Assembly: GCA_963978545.1 (NCBI GenBank)
Contig: OZ021724.1
Span: 97,757,792 to 97,821,791 of the forward strand
Direction: 5' to 3'
Source: Linyphia triangularis
Taxonomy: Eukaryota > Arthropoda > Arachnida > Araneae > Linyphiidae
DNA length: 64,000 bases
The notes below the pieces were generated by a model. It had not been told where the DNA came from and ran no database searches. It saw nothing but the letters and a program-made list of their open reading frames with translations. Below, piece by piece: positions 49,350 through 62,553 of this stretch (positions are counted from its first letter, which is position 1; each line of letters starts with the position of its first letter). The position numbers and the translations under genes are program-made.

Positions 49350-50679
49350 TTAATAACATACATGTGATAGTTTTACATTCTCTAAAGCTCAATTATGAAT
49401 GTGGATAAATGTTTTTTGGTATAAAATGGTATTTATAGTTAAGTAAAAATTTTAAAATGTGATTTTTTTAATTTCTTTTTAATTTAAAAAAAATTCTATT
49501 TTGTTTTATGAGATAATTGAGCCTTATTTTATAAACCCATTTATAAGCTTTAATTTGCACTATTAATATTGAGTATCTGACAAATATTTAATAAAATATC
49601 TTGTGGGTAACTTACATTCAGATTTTTGTCTCCAAATTTTCCATCATTATATTTCACACGATAACTTAAAAAAAAAAAAATACTTAAGTTTAAAAACATT
49701 ATTGTTTTTCAAAGAGGAATATATCATTATGCTGTAAAGAACAAATCAATTGAAAATATAAAATACATTTCTTTTAATTGCATATTGAAAATTATGACAA
49801 AAAGATGTTTTTCTTGTCGTCAAAAGGTTTAAACTCCCCTTAATATTATCTGCTCAAATTTTGTCATTGTCTTATAAGTCATATCCTCTACGTTTGTGCC
49901 AAATTTAATTTTATTCAAAACTAAAGAATTTTGGAAAAAGTATAACATCTCCCCTTAAATTCGTATTTCGGAAGGTGACTAGTTTGTTTCTTATTGTGTA
50001 TATTATGAAGTATTTTTGGCTACCTGATTGATAGAAGCAAGTTTCGAGGGAATTACTGGTTGGCAGGATATGTTATTATCGAAATTATTTATCTCTTAAA
50101 CAAAACTAAAACATTGTTATCAAAAATTGGTAGATGCCTTAGTTCCAGTTGTATCCATCCGGATAATCTTTATATTTTAGTTCAAAGTTCGAGTTTGGAA
50201 CAATCTTGTGTTAATAGATAGGCAGTGGTGGCATTGTAAACATTTTCCTGACCTTACATAATAGCACCAGAATTCCCATTTTTAGTAACTCTAATAATAG
50301 AAACTGATTCAGTCATCTAGATAACGTTATATAAGTACATTTCTTCATTTGTTGATTCCTTAAACTTACTGCCTATTATTACAAAGGTTGTAGAGGTGGT
50401 AGATTTAAATATGGTGCAGCATTCCAATTAGCTAATTGATGTCGTTTGCCATTTTCTTAGAGGATGGGAATTTAGTGACTTTTGAATAGAATATTCAGTT
50501 GAAATTTGATGATAGTGTTCCATTACCATCTACAGTGGCTAAAATTATACGTGTAGTTAAGGATTTCCAAAACTCATTCAAAAACAAAACTTTTGGTTCG
50601 TGGCTGAAACTCGGCAAAAATATTTCATTTTTCATAAAAATGAAAAATTAAAAGAGTTCATAAAAATCTGTAGTATAGA

Positions 50680-50724
<45 letters not shown>

Positions 50725-51030
50725 GAATTGCGATTGGAAGAGGGATGGGGTTTTGAAACTGAAAAATTAATTTTGGAACAATCTAGGCATGAGACGAATG
50801 TTTTTAGAGTAATTCTTAATGCTGATCGAACAAAAAAGAAAAAAAAAGTAAGGGGATATAACCAATCTAGAAAAAGTTTTAAGGCCATTTTATAAACGAA
50901 AATGCGTGTAAAATGCAAGGAAAGTTATGTTACGACATACATTTTGATTGATTTATTGGCATCATTGTTTTCGTAATTAATCATAAACTAATTTGACCAA
51001 AAATGAGAAGTTTTCGTCCAATTCGATCGA
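49350..51030. other. AT-rich spacer, no gene seen
   Basis: No supported coding frame. A T run of about 38 bases lies at 50683-50720 and is the only clear simple repeat. Confidence 0.55.
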
Positions 51031-51038
51031 GGTTTGAG

Positions 51039-51280
51039 CACTGATCTCTACTACAACTTCTGGATAGCGCATGCTTGGTTACTAACTTGAAGTTGAAGAA
51101 GACTTAATAATCACCATAGAGTTCTATACTAGCAACTTCCCCCCAAACTAGTTCATATTTTCTTGTAACTATGGGCAACCTATTTCAAAACATTATGGGG
51201 GGAAGTATTCAAATGCCATCATCTGCATGTAGAGCAGAAACCGCTAATAAGCGATCCAGAAGTTGTAGTAGAGATCAGTG
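51039..51280. mobile_element. 242-bp MITE with 27-bp perfect terminal inverted repeats
   Basis: Left end CACTGATCTCTACTACAACT continuing to CTGGAT; the right end is its exact reverse complement, ending GAGATCAGTG. Flanks GGTTTGAG (51031-51038) and AGTTTGAG (51281-51288) look like an 8-bp target duplication with one mismatch, pointing to hAT or P rather than CACTA despite the CACTG tip. Confidence 0.75.
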
Positions 51281-51707
51281 AGTTTGAGAATTTCACGTCA
51301 AGTCTGATGATTTAAAAGTTGAAGAATTTGATAAATTTTTTATACTCATAATAATTAAGAGATGTGTTAAAAAATAAACTAAAAAGGAAAAAATACCTTT
51401 ATAAAGAGAAATATTATAGACTCTTGAAAAAATGCTGAAAACTAACATTTTATTTTGTTGCCAAAAAAAAAATTTAAGCCATCAGATTCAATTTAATGTA
51501 ACGAAACTACAACCGACAATCTTTGATATTTTGTCGGAAACAATGTACAAAGTCGAGAACTCATGTGTATGAATATAAATTTTTCTAAGTCAAATTTTTT
51601 ATATTAATTCTATTGGTAGATTTGGCGGTGCTTGATTCATTTGCTTTCTATAAACTTCTTAAAATTTTGGAATTTTTTTTAATGCTTAGTTGTTTTACTT
51701 TTTATTC

Positions 51708-52069
<362 letters not shown>

Positions 52070-52608
52070 ATTATCAATGTATGTATGTTGCGGTTATTGA
52101 TGTATTATTAGGTAGTTTTGGCGGTTTCTTGCTGTTTTTCTTTAAATCTCTGAAGCACTACATGAGTATGCAGTAAGTAATTAAAGCTGCAAGTATGACG
52201 TCACGGTAGTCAAAATGGTCTAATAAGTAATCCGTTTCCGAGCCAGGTTTTACGTATTTTTAGACTAGCTCCACGAGAGTGGATTGCTTAGACTAAATTG
52301 ACGACCGTGACGTCACCACTTGCGTGCTCTATATGTATACGATCAGTAGCAAAAGTAGCAAATTAAGTTTCTTTTTTTTTAATTTTATTTTCAACTTCTA
52401 ACTTTTTACGGTGTTTTGTTATGTTTGTATTTGACATTAAAAAATTATCAATCGTTTAAAACTTTATTAATTTACTTAAAATACTTAAAATGGTTCTTGA
52501 ATGCAGGAAATGCTATTCGATGTCAGCTAGTTTGTGACTGAGTTTGTCACTGAGCCAGTCTTTGTTAGTTTGTGTGAGTTAGTGTTTAATGAACAACACT
52601 AAATTGAT

Positions 52609-54863
52609 TTATTCTTTGGAAATAAATTTCAAAAGAGCTTCTGTAAATTCTTGAGGGTAATCGGTATGCACAAGGTGAGTGGCATTTTCTATTCCAACCA
52701 GTTCAGCATTCGGGAAGAACTTTTTGATGTTCTCTTCATCCATTAATCTGTAATAGGATATTCAAAACTGATGTAAACAGCATGGTTTTACATGAATTTA
52801 ATTGTTTCTAATACAGTGATTTCAAAAACACAAAAACAGATGGTGAATATAGATTTTAAACTTTAGTTCAGATTTAAAACTTTGTTTTTAAAAACCCAAT
52901 CGATGATCGTTCATATTCCACTTAAAATCTCAGAAATTACAAGAGAAAATAAGTTTTGAATGCCCACTTGTTTTTTATAAATACTAATAAAAACAATATT
53001 GTGTTTTTTAGATTGGTCCTTTCTGAACTATTTACAAAAGTCATAAATTAACTTTTATTCTTTCTTTTTTGGTTGGTTGTATTCAGATTATCTGGCGCCA
53101 TCAGCAACACAAGGGCTATAATGCGCCGAAACATTCGTCATTAGACAAGCCAACATACATTTACAAACACCCATGCCTAACATGGGACTCGAACCCGCAA
53201 CCTCGCGGTCTAGAGACTAGCACGTTAACCACTATACCGTTTTGTCGGCTTATTCTTTCTATCAATTCATTTTTTTATCAATTCATTCCATCGATTAATT
53301 TGATTTTTTTTTTCCAAATCAAAACATAAATTAAAAAGAGTATTTGCATTTATTTTCAGCAATTATTAACTTAATTTGTCCTCGTTATTATTAAATAAAT
53401 TGAAGTGCATGGCCGAATGGTAATATAGTTTAATTCGAAGCAGAAATCGATATATATCGCAAAATAATTTGAATTCTGCAGGAAACCTGTTGATTGCTCA
53501 ACTTTTCTACATATACTACGATCTCGGTATTGATAGTTGGAATTGGCGGATTTATTATGGTATTTAAAGCAGAAATATTTCATAAAAGTTACTGCCATTT
53601 TGCAATCTTTTCAAAATTGGCTCAGAAAAACTAAAATTGTTTTGTCAAAGCCTGCTTTTGTGGACATTATTGTGCACTGTCTAAATTGGGTCTATCGCAT
53701 TATGCCTTAACTTCAGGATTTTTGCCATAACGTGTATTCAATCTAATAAAAAAAGTAACCCATTAAAATAAAGTTTTATTTATATATATCCTTTATAATG
53801 CATTGCCAATTTTTGTATTCATTAACACAGCGCCGAATCTGTAAACAGTGTTAGCATTTAAATTTAAATGTCAAAAACATTTCCATCTGGAAAATGTGTG
53901 GCAAACTACGTTTTAAAATTTATTTATTAAAAATGAACATTAATTCATGCACTTACAACCAAATATCTTTTATTTATTCTTATTAAAACAATTTTTTTAC
54001 TAATTCATTAAAACAATTTTGGCATCGGGAAAGAGTTTCTTCAATGATCGGTTAAATGCTATTTCAGTGCGATTAGATGCCGGTAAGTTGGTATATTAGT
54101 ATTTCATCGCGATCTTTTAGTGACAGTAGCAGCCCCCAAAATTTGATAGCATGCATTGTCATTGATATCGAATCTATCTGCCAAGTTTAATTCCGATTGG
54201 ATAACGGCAAAGGGATTAATAGGCCTCCGCAGATTTGCCCACTGTCGACTTTACCAGCCCCACACACACACAACACACACACACACAAAATCGAAATTAA
54301 TATAAAGAACTTAAAAATTAAGCTTACACTTGGAAAGGTGATTTCTCCCCGTATATGAAGCAAGCAGGACCTTCATAAACGCCAGTGGTATCAGGATATA
54401 GCCCTTTGGAGGCGTTCTCCAAAGATTTCTGCAGTGCGCTGACATTGGCTTTGAAGGCATATCGCCCATCCTCTGTGGATTTCAGTTTACCATCGTAGTG
54501 TTCCGGCGTTGGTTTGGAGATGACTTTTTTCTGGAAATACATTGAGGAATATTTCATTAAGTCAATACTGCAAGTCTTATTACTAGAACTAATATAAAAT
54601 TCATGACAATAGATCATGTCCTGATAATGTGTATATCATGCACGACAACATACTCCATTTATGAGTGTGGCTCGTGATGGTGACATCAGATTTAGCAGCC
54701 TTGCAGAGTCATTGAGCCACACTGATTCGAGATAGATAGGAGAGAATTTGTGTCATTAATTTAATATCCCACGTAGCCCAGTAAAATTACCAATGTTGGA
54801 AACAGTGTTTCTGGAAGATTAGCTAATTCTGACCATAAATCGAGCATTGTTCCAAAATACACT

Positions 54864-54902
<39 letters not shown>

Positions 54903-57900
54903 ATATGAAAAGAATCACAAGATATTTTTTGGCTCTCCGTCCTTTCTTATGAATAGAATATATCGATTTTAAAACTATGCGTCAACATTTCAAAACTTCC
55001 AGAAATTTTCTCCAGCATAAGGCGAGATTGGTCATTATCTGTAACAACAGCCTGTTAACAAAGTCCCATATCGGGATTGAACAATGTCGAGCGATATTGG
55101 TCAGCGTTGATGTGCTACTGGGGATCTTAATTCCTTTCTGTTTTAAGTGTTTAGTTTACAAATTGTTTATTAAGTAATGGAGTCTGTTTCACTAACATTA
55201 ACTCACGGTAACAAAAGCATTATAACATTAGGTCTTAACCATGTAATTATATAGTTAAGATTTTCCCTTTTAGTGACAGCGATTGTCGTCATACAACTTT
55301 TTACCAAAACGAAAAGCTGACGTAGGTCTTTCAGCCATTGGTAAGGTTACATTACTAGTTCAAATATATGCTACGCATTTTACACTGCTCTTAATTTTAT
55401 TACTTGATCTTGTTCTTCAAGTTTACAATTAAACTTTTACCTTAAGAAAATCAAAATGAAATACTTAACACGTGGAGCATTACTCGAATTCTTAAGGAGT
55501 TCCCCTGCAAGCCTCGTGCGTTGCTTAAAAGGGCTGGTAATGAGGTATAGCAATGCGAAGCGCACTACTAACAGATTGAAATTTACTCGATACAGTTGGA
55601 TAAATATATTAGGGCCATTGTTTCTTATCGCAGTAGAAGAAATTTACGTTTAGAATAAAATTCTTTATAGACATTCATTCCACGCGTTTTTCGCAGCGTC
55701 GCCAGACCTCGGACTTAAAATTCTTAGGTAGACAATTTTTCACAAGGGCATTTCGGACATAGTACATTTAACAATATTTTTATCTATTGAAATATCAATA
55801 GAACTTATAAAACTAAGACTTCCCGTTATTTAAAAAGTACAAAGCTAGCCACTATGTCAAATTATAGGTGTGGGAAAAACAACAGAGTACTGTCAGCCAC
55901 CGGTGGTTGACGCGGCCTAAACGGAAAGTTCAGTGTCAGCCACCGATGGCTGACGTGGCACTCAACGTGTTAATAGTTTATCAAAAATGATCTTAAGATG
56001 AGTTATGGCCGAAATATTTCAAAACTGTGATATATATATATATAGATGATACAGATCGTTCAACCACCCATTTTATGAAGAATTAAATAAAATGATACAG
56101 AGATCCTTTGCATTATGTAACCCAGAATTATGCAGAAAAAAAAAGTATTACTTTCCGTTCCTCATTGCATAATATAGTATAATATTTCCTATCCACCTAT
56201 AAAAATACTTTGTTAGATGAGATATCAACCATGTTCTTTTTAATAGCACACTCATATTACCCATTGCACTTTCTCGATATTATAATATGTGAATTGTTTA
56301 ACCCACTGACGGTCATGCACATGTATATGCGTCATTTGATCAACAGTTTTTCCATCAATACACAACACTTTTAAATTTATAAATTAAATTTAAAATAAAA
56401 TATTTTTATTAGGATGATAGTTCCTAATCTATTTAAAACAAAATAAATAGAAATAATTTAAAAAAAAAAATATATATATATATATTTAGATTAGAAATAC
56501 AATTTAAAAATTATTGCATGGAAAACAACTATAGAAATTCACCCATTCCCTGGACCGTCAGTGGGTTTTAAGTCATTTTAAAATGGACTCCTACATTTGA
56601 ATAGATTATAGTTGAACGTCTATAAACTAAGTATGCCTTATTATTTGGGTAGTTGACATACAGTGGCATTCGTATAGACCAGCCACTAGGCGGCCCGCGG
56701 CAGCTTTTACTCCCGCCCTCCGGCAGTACAGGCGACCAAAAATCAAATTTTGCGGAAATAATTTTAATTTGCCTAGAACAGTATGTGTTTACTACCAAAA
56801 ACCACTTATTCCATTAAGTGGCCCGGGTCAGTAAGTCTGAAAAATCGTTTCTTTCTGAGACTACCATAAAAAATAAAAAAGCAATAGTTTGAATTATTAC
56901 CAATGACTCATTCTTTCGCATTGCTTAGTTTTGTGCTTATGATACCCTACCCCCTCGATTCGTGAAGGGCACAATTCAATTTCAGCTTTTCTGAATGTGA
57001 TGTACGGATTTGGGGGTTTTAATGCATAATGGCCTCTTTTGTTTTGACGTGAAAAGAAGTATCGCGATCTCTATGGCTCCAGTGCAATAATGCCGTCGAA
57101 GACTAGTTTTAAACGCAAAGTAAATAGGGAAAAGCAGACCTACCTTAATCGTCTCGCAAATAACATCGACTAAAATGGAAGGTTTAGGAGGTATGGTTTA
57201 AATATCTTTATTGATTATGAGTTTATGTCAAGTCACATTGTAATATTGTCACTAAAGATTAACTTCTTTTATGACTTTGATTTACGATGTAAAGAAAATT
57301 ATTTTTTTAATTATTAGAAACAAGAATCAAATATCAATTGTTATTTTATTAATATAAAAAAGTTAAATTATTGTTTCAGTTTTCAAAATTGTTTTATATT
57401 GTTGAATCTTTAGTAATTATCACATTTCTAACATTGAACATATGTAGTAAAGCAATATATTTTTTGGCTTATTCTGTATAAATCTGCGGCCCACGGAAAG
57501 TTCCAACATAAGTCATGCGGCCCGTCTTTATAAGTTAGTGGCGAACGCTGGTATAGACTTACGATTTCTGGAGGGATGCGGTTGTACACAAAATCTGCAA
57601 TAAACTGTTTGGCAGTGTCTTCGTCTAAACCAGGAGGCAGCTGTTGAAGAGCGGCTTGATTCAGTGACATATGGAGAAGAACCATCTGGTGTACGAAGGA
57701 GGGGACATTTTTGACTGGCATGTCCTCCACCACAATCTTCTCTACTCTTTCATTCTGAAAGGTATCCATACAAAACAAAATATATATATATAAGTATAGA
57801 AATCATAGTTACAACTCGTTAAGTTTTATGGTATACATATACAATTGAGATGATTTTCTTTAATTTTAAAGTAATAATTTCAAACTTTTTGGCCATATAT

Positions 57901-59708
57901 TAGAATTTAAAATGATGCATTTATAAATATAAACGTTTTTTTTTCCCGTCAATTTTTTAATCAGCTAATTGCAATTAAAGGGACTAATTAGGACGTTATT
58001 AGAATATACATAAACTTGTAATTAACTTAGAGGTATGATTTATATTGCAAATAAAAGATATTATGTTGACGAATGCTCCTATGGAGAATTTTGAATTTGG
58101 CTGCAATATTTATTTAATTATAAATTTTTAAATAAAAAGTTTCAAAAAAATACATAGTTTTTAACAAAAAATTAAGATTTAAATATTCATAAAAAATGTG
58201 TTTATTATAATATATGTCAGATTCTCCATAGGAAGCACATTCACAACTTGTGTCTTTTAAAAAAAATTAGAATTTTATAAATCGGACAATTTATTATGAA
58301 GTTATGACCGTTGGCGTAAAGTTATATAACATCAAAATGTCATTCTTCAGAAAACGCGTTTAAAGTTTACTACACTAATGAACGTGATACAAAACAGGTT
58401 CACAAAACCCACTGTAATTTAAAAAGTAAATTTAGTATCAGAAAGAAAATGGTATTATTTTAAAGGTAATTAATTCGGGAATATTTAAAAAAAAGAAAAA
58501 AAAAAAAAAAAAAAACACGAATATATGAGTCAAATTTTGCAATTCCTAATGTATATGTATACCTTAAAATGAGTAACACATTTTCACCTTTTATCAGATA
58601 CGATCGTATATAGCAAAAGAACTAAGATTTTGGGGTTTTTTTAATAATAAAGAAAGAACGTTTTATTTTCCTAAAACTTTTGTTTATTAGTTTCGATTAT
58701 TGTTCTTCAGTTTGCAACGCAGAATACATTCGTTATAAAGCAATAGTTCAGACCATTTATCTATGAAAATCAATGACCTTACAGCTGCCAGAGCTATCCT
58801 CATGGCTGTAGCTCCTCCTAGACTGTGTCCTACAAGGATGGCTTTTTGGACCTGCATAGAATCCATGAAATGGAAGACGTCGTCTACGTTACACTCGAAG
58901 CTATCAGTGTCGCTCCATTCACTTTCACCGTGATTCCTCAAGTCCACAACGTACACCTGTAATAGATGAAAATTGCTCATCAGGTTTTACCAATAGATAC
59001 AATAGATATTTTACCATAGATACAATAGATATTTTACCAATAGATACAATAGATATTTTACCAATTTAAATAGACATTTACCTCGTTCCATAATAATTGA
59101 AAAATTCATTATAATTGATGTTTGCGTATTTTGATATAAATCAAGGAACTTTTTTTTCTTTTTTCAAATTAAAAGTTTAATCATTTTAACAAGTGATTTT
59201 TATTTTATATCATCTTATGGGGGTCCGGTACTGAAAATAACAAAAAACTTTATTTATAAATATTTTAAGTCAAAAATTTAGCTTATGCATGAAATACTAT
59301 TTTTATGAGTTTGAGATGTTTTTTTAATCATTTTAACAAGTGATGGTCCGGTACCGAAAATAAAAAAAAAAACTTTATTTATAAATATTTTTCAGTAAAA
59401 AATTTAGCATATGCATGAAATACTGTTTTTTTTAACTTTGAAATAATTTTTTTTTTTTATTTGTGGTTTTTTATTTAAATTTAAAAAAATTACAAACCAA
59501 AAAAAATCCATAATAATTGATGTTTGCGTATTTTGATATAAGTCAAGAAATTTTTTTTTTGTTTTGTTTTGTTTTTAAATTAAAAGTTTAATCATTTTAA
59601 CAAGTGATGGTCTGGTACTGAAAATAAAAAAAAACTTTATTTATAAATATTTTTAAGTAAAAAATTTAGCTCATGTATGAAATACTATTTTTAAAACATT
59701 GATATAAT

Positions 59709-59750
<42 letters not shown>

Positions 59751-60021
59751 GTGGTTATTTATTTATTTTTAAAAAAATTAAAAACCAAGAAAAATCCATA
59801 AAAATTTACCTTTGCGTATTTGATATAAGTCAAGAAAAAATAATTTATTTTTTTTCGAATTAAAAGTTTTCTGTAATACATAATTATATCAAGAAAATTT
59901 ACTCTTCACAGAATTTGGATGGATGAATTTGAAAAAATTCAAAATATTCTCAAAGTTAAAATATTGAAATTTATGATTTTTTAATGTTATCTTTTACGCA
60001 AAATGTTATATTTCCAAAAAG

Positions 60022-60058
<37 letters not shown>

Positions 60059-61185
60059 GTGAAGACAAAATGTTTAAAACTATATTAATTAAATGCTCCA
60101 CAAATTTGAATAGCCAATTGCTAATGGTTCTGGAGATATATCGATTTGAATTTCCAATATCTGTTAAAAACACTAGTGCTCGAAAAACGCACTTTAAGCA
60201 CATGCTTCATGGCGTTACGCCCATTAGTGATATTTAAATAATAGGTAATTTCGTAACATTCTAATCACCGATAATAAGATAAAAACATCATTCTCTTCAA
60301 GATTATATGAACTATTTTTTAAAATCAGAAAAAAATTGGGATTTTTGACGAAATTTCGGTATTGGATCCTTTTAAGTACAATTAGTTTTCATGGTATTTT
60401 CAATTCATCATTAAGTTAATCAATTGTTATCGGTTTAATCAACATTTAATAGATTGTGTAAATATACTGAACTCAATTATACTAAACTATAACTAGTTTC
60501 ATTAAGAGAATTTTGAGGTTTTCTTTGCTGTGGCAATAACAGTTTTTCGCAAAAATTTAAAGTTAACTGAAAGAATGCTGTTTGTTACATGAAAAAGCTA
60601 ACTTTTGAAACTTTTATAGATGGAAGTCTTTTAAAGTATGTAACGTAGTTGAGTTTTTATATTGTAACTGTTAAAAGTTGTCCAAGAAAGAATGAGTTAG
60701 CTTGCAAAACAATTCATTACAATATTATTTTAATTAAAAATATGAAATATTGATTGTAAACAAGATTATCTAGGTGACAAAAAAAAAAAAAAAAAGACAA
60801 AAAAATCCTTTTAAATTCCACCTAATTCAGAGATACCATATATCTAAATTTGTACAGTTACATTTTAATATTTTTTCATTAAGGGAGAAAGTTACAAGTA
60901 CCTTTAAATAAAATTAATACTCTTTTTTCTTAATATTAATACTCTTTGGATAATCTTGTTTTAAATTAAATATATCCTCCTATTATCGTGATAAAACTTT
61001 ACTTTTTGAATAGACGACTTTTAGTACATACTTTTCTTTTTGTCACTCTGGCAACATTTCGCGGAATGTCATTCCAAAATTCTTTTGAGGCAGTTATCCC
61101 GTGAATGAATATGATTGGTGGTTTTTCATTGGCACAGCTTTCAGCTTCCACGCTATAAAACGCTAGTGGAACTGCTGTTGTGACG
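52609..61185 (-). CDS. ABHD11-like alpha/beta hydrolase gene 3 (five coding exons; first exon uncertain)
   Basis: Minus-strand exons: A 61185-61032 (154 nt, PPIIFIHGITASKEFWNDIP), B 58956-58783 (174, VYVVDLRNHGESEW and nucleophile GHSLGG), C 57754-57563 (192, NERVEKIVVEDMPVK), D 54530-54328 (203, EDGRYAFKANVSALQ, FIYGEKSPFQ), E 52747-52609 (139, NATHLVHTDYPQEF with the catalytic His, stop TAA). All junctions are AG/GT with matching phases; the D to E junction is phase 2 (CAAGT|GTAAGC). The AATAAA signal (52613-52608) overlaps the stop codon. The coding part from exon A gives 286 residues; exon A starts with one leftover base, so an upstream exon ending in phase 2 is needed (candidate 62553-62531). 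It is clearly diverged from genes 1 and 2 but keeps the same exon structure. A hAT element sits at the exon C donor, and a SINE and repeat R1 lie in the D-E intron. Confidence 0.87.
53069..53249 (-). repeat. tRNA-derived SINE
   Basis: On the minus strand the head GCCGACAAAACGGTATAGTG continues with GTTAACGTGC (A-box-like) and GGTTGCGGGTTCGAGTCCC, whose GGTTCGAGTCC is a perfect B box, spaced as in tRNA genes. A non-tRNA body follows (GGCATGGGTGTTTG, CTGATGGCGCCAGATAATC) and a CAACCAACC-like tail. It does not fold with a closed acceptor stem, so it is a SINE and not a tRNA gene. Confidence 0.8.
53765..54310 (-). repeat. Repeat R1, copy 5 (inverted)
   Basis: Reverse complement shows GTGTG repeats, then ATCCAATCGGAATTAAACTT, GATTCGATATCAATGACAAT and CACTAAAAGATCG, then the right part seen in the 9070 copy (TTTGCCACACATTTTCC, ACAGATTCGGCGCTGTGTTA). 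Confidence 0.65.
54645..56295. other. C-D intron of gene 3, no gene seen
   Basis: Contains a poly(A) run (54869-54900) and two 20-nt hairpins (55892-55911 and 55935-55954), but no supported exon or mobile element boundary. A 65-residue frame at 55456 has no recognisable motif and I do not call it. Confidence 0.5.
56302..56565. mobile_element. TTAA-type MITE (264 bp)
   Basis: Terminal inverted repeats CCCACTGACGGTC and GACCGTCAGTGGG; TTAA immediately on the left (56298-56301) and, two bases further out, on the right (56568-56571). No coding. PiggyBac-type by target preference. Confidence 0.7.
56680..57550. mobile_element. hAT-type element at the exon C donor of gene 3 (871 bp)
   Basis: Exact 8-bp duplication GTATAGAC at 56672-56679 and 57551-57558. 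Ends CAGCCACTAGGCGGCCCGC and GTTAGTGGCGAACGCTG; both sub-terminal regions contain GCGGCCC, a common hAT pattern. No transposase. The right-hand duplication starts at intron position +5 of the exon C donor. Confidence 0.85.
57830..58563. mobile_element. TTAA MITE, intact copy in gene 3 (empty-site reference for 16348-21149)
   Basis: Ends GGTATACATATACAATTGAG and GTATATGTATACC, flanked by TTAT on the left and TTAA on the right. It is an inverse-orientation match to both halves of the split copy, reading continuously across the LTR insertion point (ATTCGGGAATATTT near 58470). Confidence 0.75.
58987..59075. repeat. 24-bp tandem repeat
   Basis: Three to four copies of AGATACAATAGATATTTTAC plus CAAT, in the A-B intron of gene 3 just beyond exon B. 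Confidence 0.8.
59085..59870. repeat. Long-period tandem duplication (about 200-300 bp units)
   Basis: Three to four diverged copies in order: CATAATAATTGATGTTTGCG, AAAAGTTTAATCATTTTAAC, AAGTGATGGTCCGGTACTG, AACTTTATTTATAAATATTT, GCATGAAATACTATTTTT. Poly(T) runs have expanded inside (59709-59744). Confidence 0.7.
59875..61025. other. A-B intron of gene 3, no features seen
   Basis: AT-rich, with poly(A) runs at about 60027-60055 and 60779-60796. No coding or repeat boundary recognised. Confidence 0.55.
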
Positions 61186-61402
61186 CTGAAAATAAATAAT
61201 TTAAAAAATTTATTTTGAGTGAAAATAGTTTATTAATTATATGCTTAAAATATATCTATCATGAGAGTAGTATAGAATACAGATGAGTATAAACTGGAGA
61301 GATGGTCTTTCTTCTTTTCTGTCTGATGGGCATTTTTTAAGGTATTGACTTCCCTTCAAAAGATGCAAATAGTGAAATATATATATATAACGGTACATTG
61401 GG

Positions 61403-61726
61403 TGTTGACCGTTATAAGAAAGCAAGTCGTGTTCGAGTAAAACCCAAAAGTTTATTGCCAAAGACGAGTGAGGGGAGAAGAGGGTGACGTTTGGATAGCT
61501 CAAAGAGTTACTTATTCCAAAAGGCGTGGTCTAACCGAAGTATGGGGCTTTTATAGATTTCCTAGTGACGTTTAACGATTCGAGGCGCTTCTCGCAAACT
61601 CCGGAACATATAAGAGAATTCTAAATCCGAAATCGAAGGTTCCAATGGGAATACATTACTTATATCCCTCAAGAAACTCCCAAAAAGCCTCTCACCTTCA
61701 ATTGAGATTACTCTCCAACCTTAACA
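61403..61726 (-). repeat. Probable solo LTR (324 bp)
   Basis: On the minus strand it starts TGTTAAGGTTGGAGAG, has a TATA box TCTATAAAAGCCCC, a polyadenylation signal GCAATAAAC about 50 bases before the end, and closes with GGTCAACA. Promoter and signal order fit an LTR. No flanking duplication was found, so ends may be off by a few bases. Confidence 0.5.
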
Positions 61727-61729
61727 GCT

Positions 61730-62480
61730 TAGTGTTTGTTGGCTAGTTTATCATTTATTAATCCCAATAAGTATTTCGTGATTGCTTTATTTAGGGCAAA
61801 GGATGGACGTGAAGCTACAGTTCAAGGATTTAAAAATGCAAAATCATCATGTAGAAATAACAGACGGATCATAAATGTGATTTTAGGCTATGATCCAAAG
61901 TATTTGCTGTGGAGTTTCAAACAATAAATTGGAAGAAAATCTATTGAAATTAATTAAATAAATGAATAACTCTCTGGAGATGACGCTCAGGAAGTTTTGA
62001 CTATTTTTTTCTATTCGTAAACATAAAGAATTTGCAAAACTATGATGAACCTAGTTATTAAGTTTTATTTAATATTAGTTTGTAGCAAAGTAATATGGCA
62101 AGATAATTATTTTAACTTGGTAAAATATACATTAATAACGTCTGACTCCCGGGACACGTCTACAGCCGAGCGTTGGTGAGTGACCATTGATAATGAAGAA
62201 GGCCAAACAACTACTATTATGACGTTTCGTGTGGTGGAATTAAAATATTAAGATGTATTCATAATTTATTAATTATACTATTTAATACTATAGATAACTT
62301 TATATTAGTGTTAAGATCGAATGATTGATTACGTATCAAACTCCTTCTAATTAAACTACTCTCAGATTCAAAACTATATTAAATTCCACTTCTCAGTGAA
62401 TTATATTTTTTCACGAGCCAACTCAATGGACAATTCCCGCATTTTTTTTTATTTTTTTTTAATTCAATTCTAAATGTTTC
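61730..62480. other. Spacer upstream of gene 3 exon A, no gene seen
   Basis: No supported coding frame. A short GC-richer patch at 62135-62220 may be regulatory or repeat-derived. Confidence 0.4.
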
Positions 62481-62530
62481 AAAAAGGCCATAAACACAAA
62501 AATGTCTGCTGAATGCGCTTTTTCTTACAC

Positions 62531-62553
62531 ACGTTGGTGAGCAAACGACTCAT
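62531..62553 (-). other. Candidate first coding exon of gene 3
   Basis: Minus strand: ATG at 62553 opens M-S-R-L-L-T-N and reaches a possible donor GT|GTGTAAG in phase 2, the phase exon A requires. The upstream 250 bases (62554-62830) are GC-rich for this window, as expected of a promoter/5' UTR. The donor is not strong and no second copy supports it. Confidence 0.25.

Noticed and set aside
50658..50918. 86-residue minus-strand frame ending in poly-Lys
   Set aside because: Created by a long T run; no conserved motif.
53163..53249. tRNA gene on the minus strand
   Set aside because: A and B boxes are present but the acceptor stem does not close and a SINE body follows; it is a tRNA-derived SINE.
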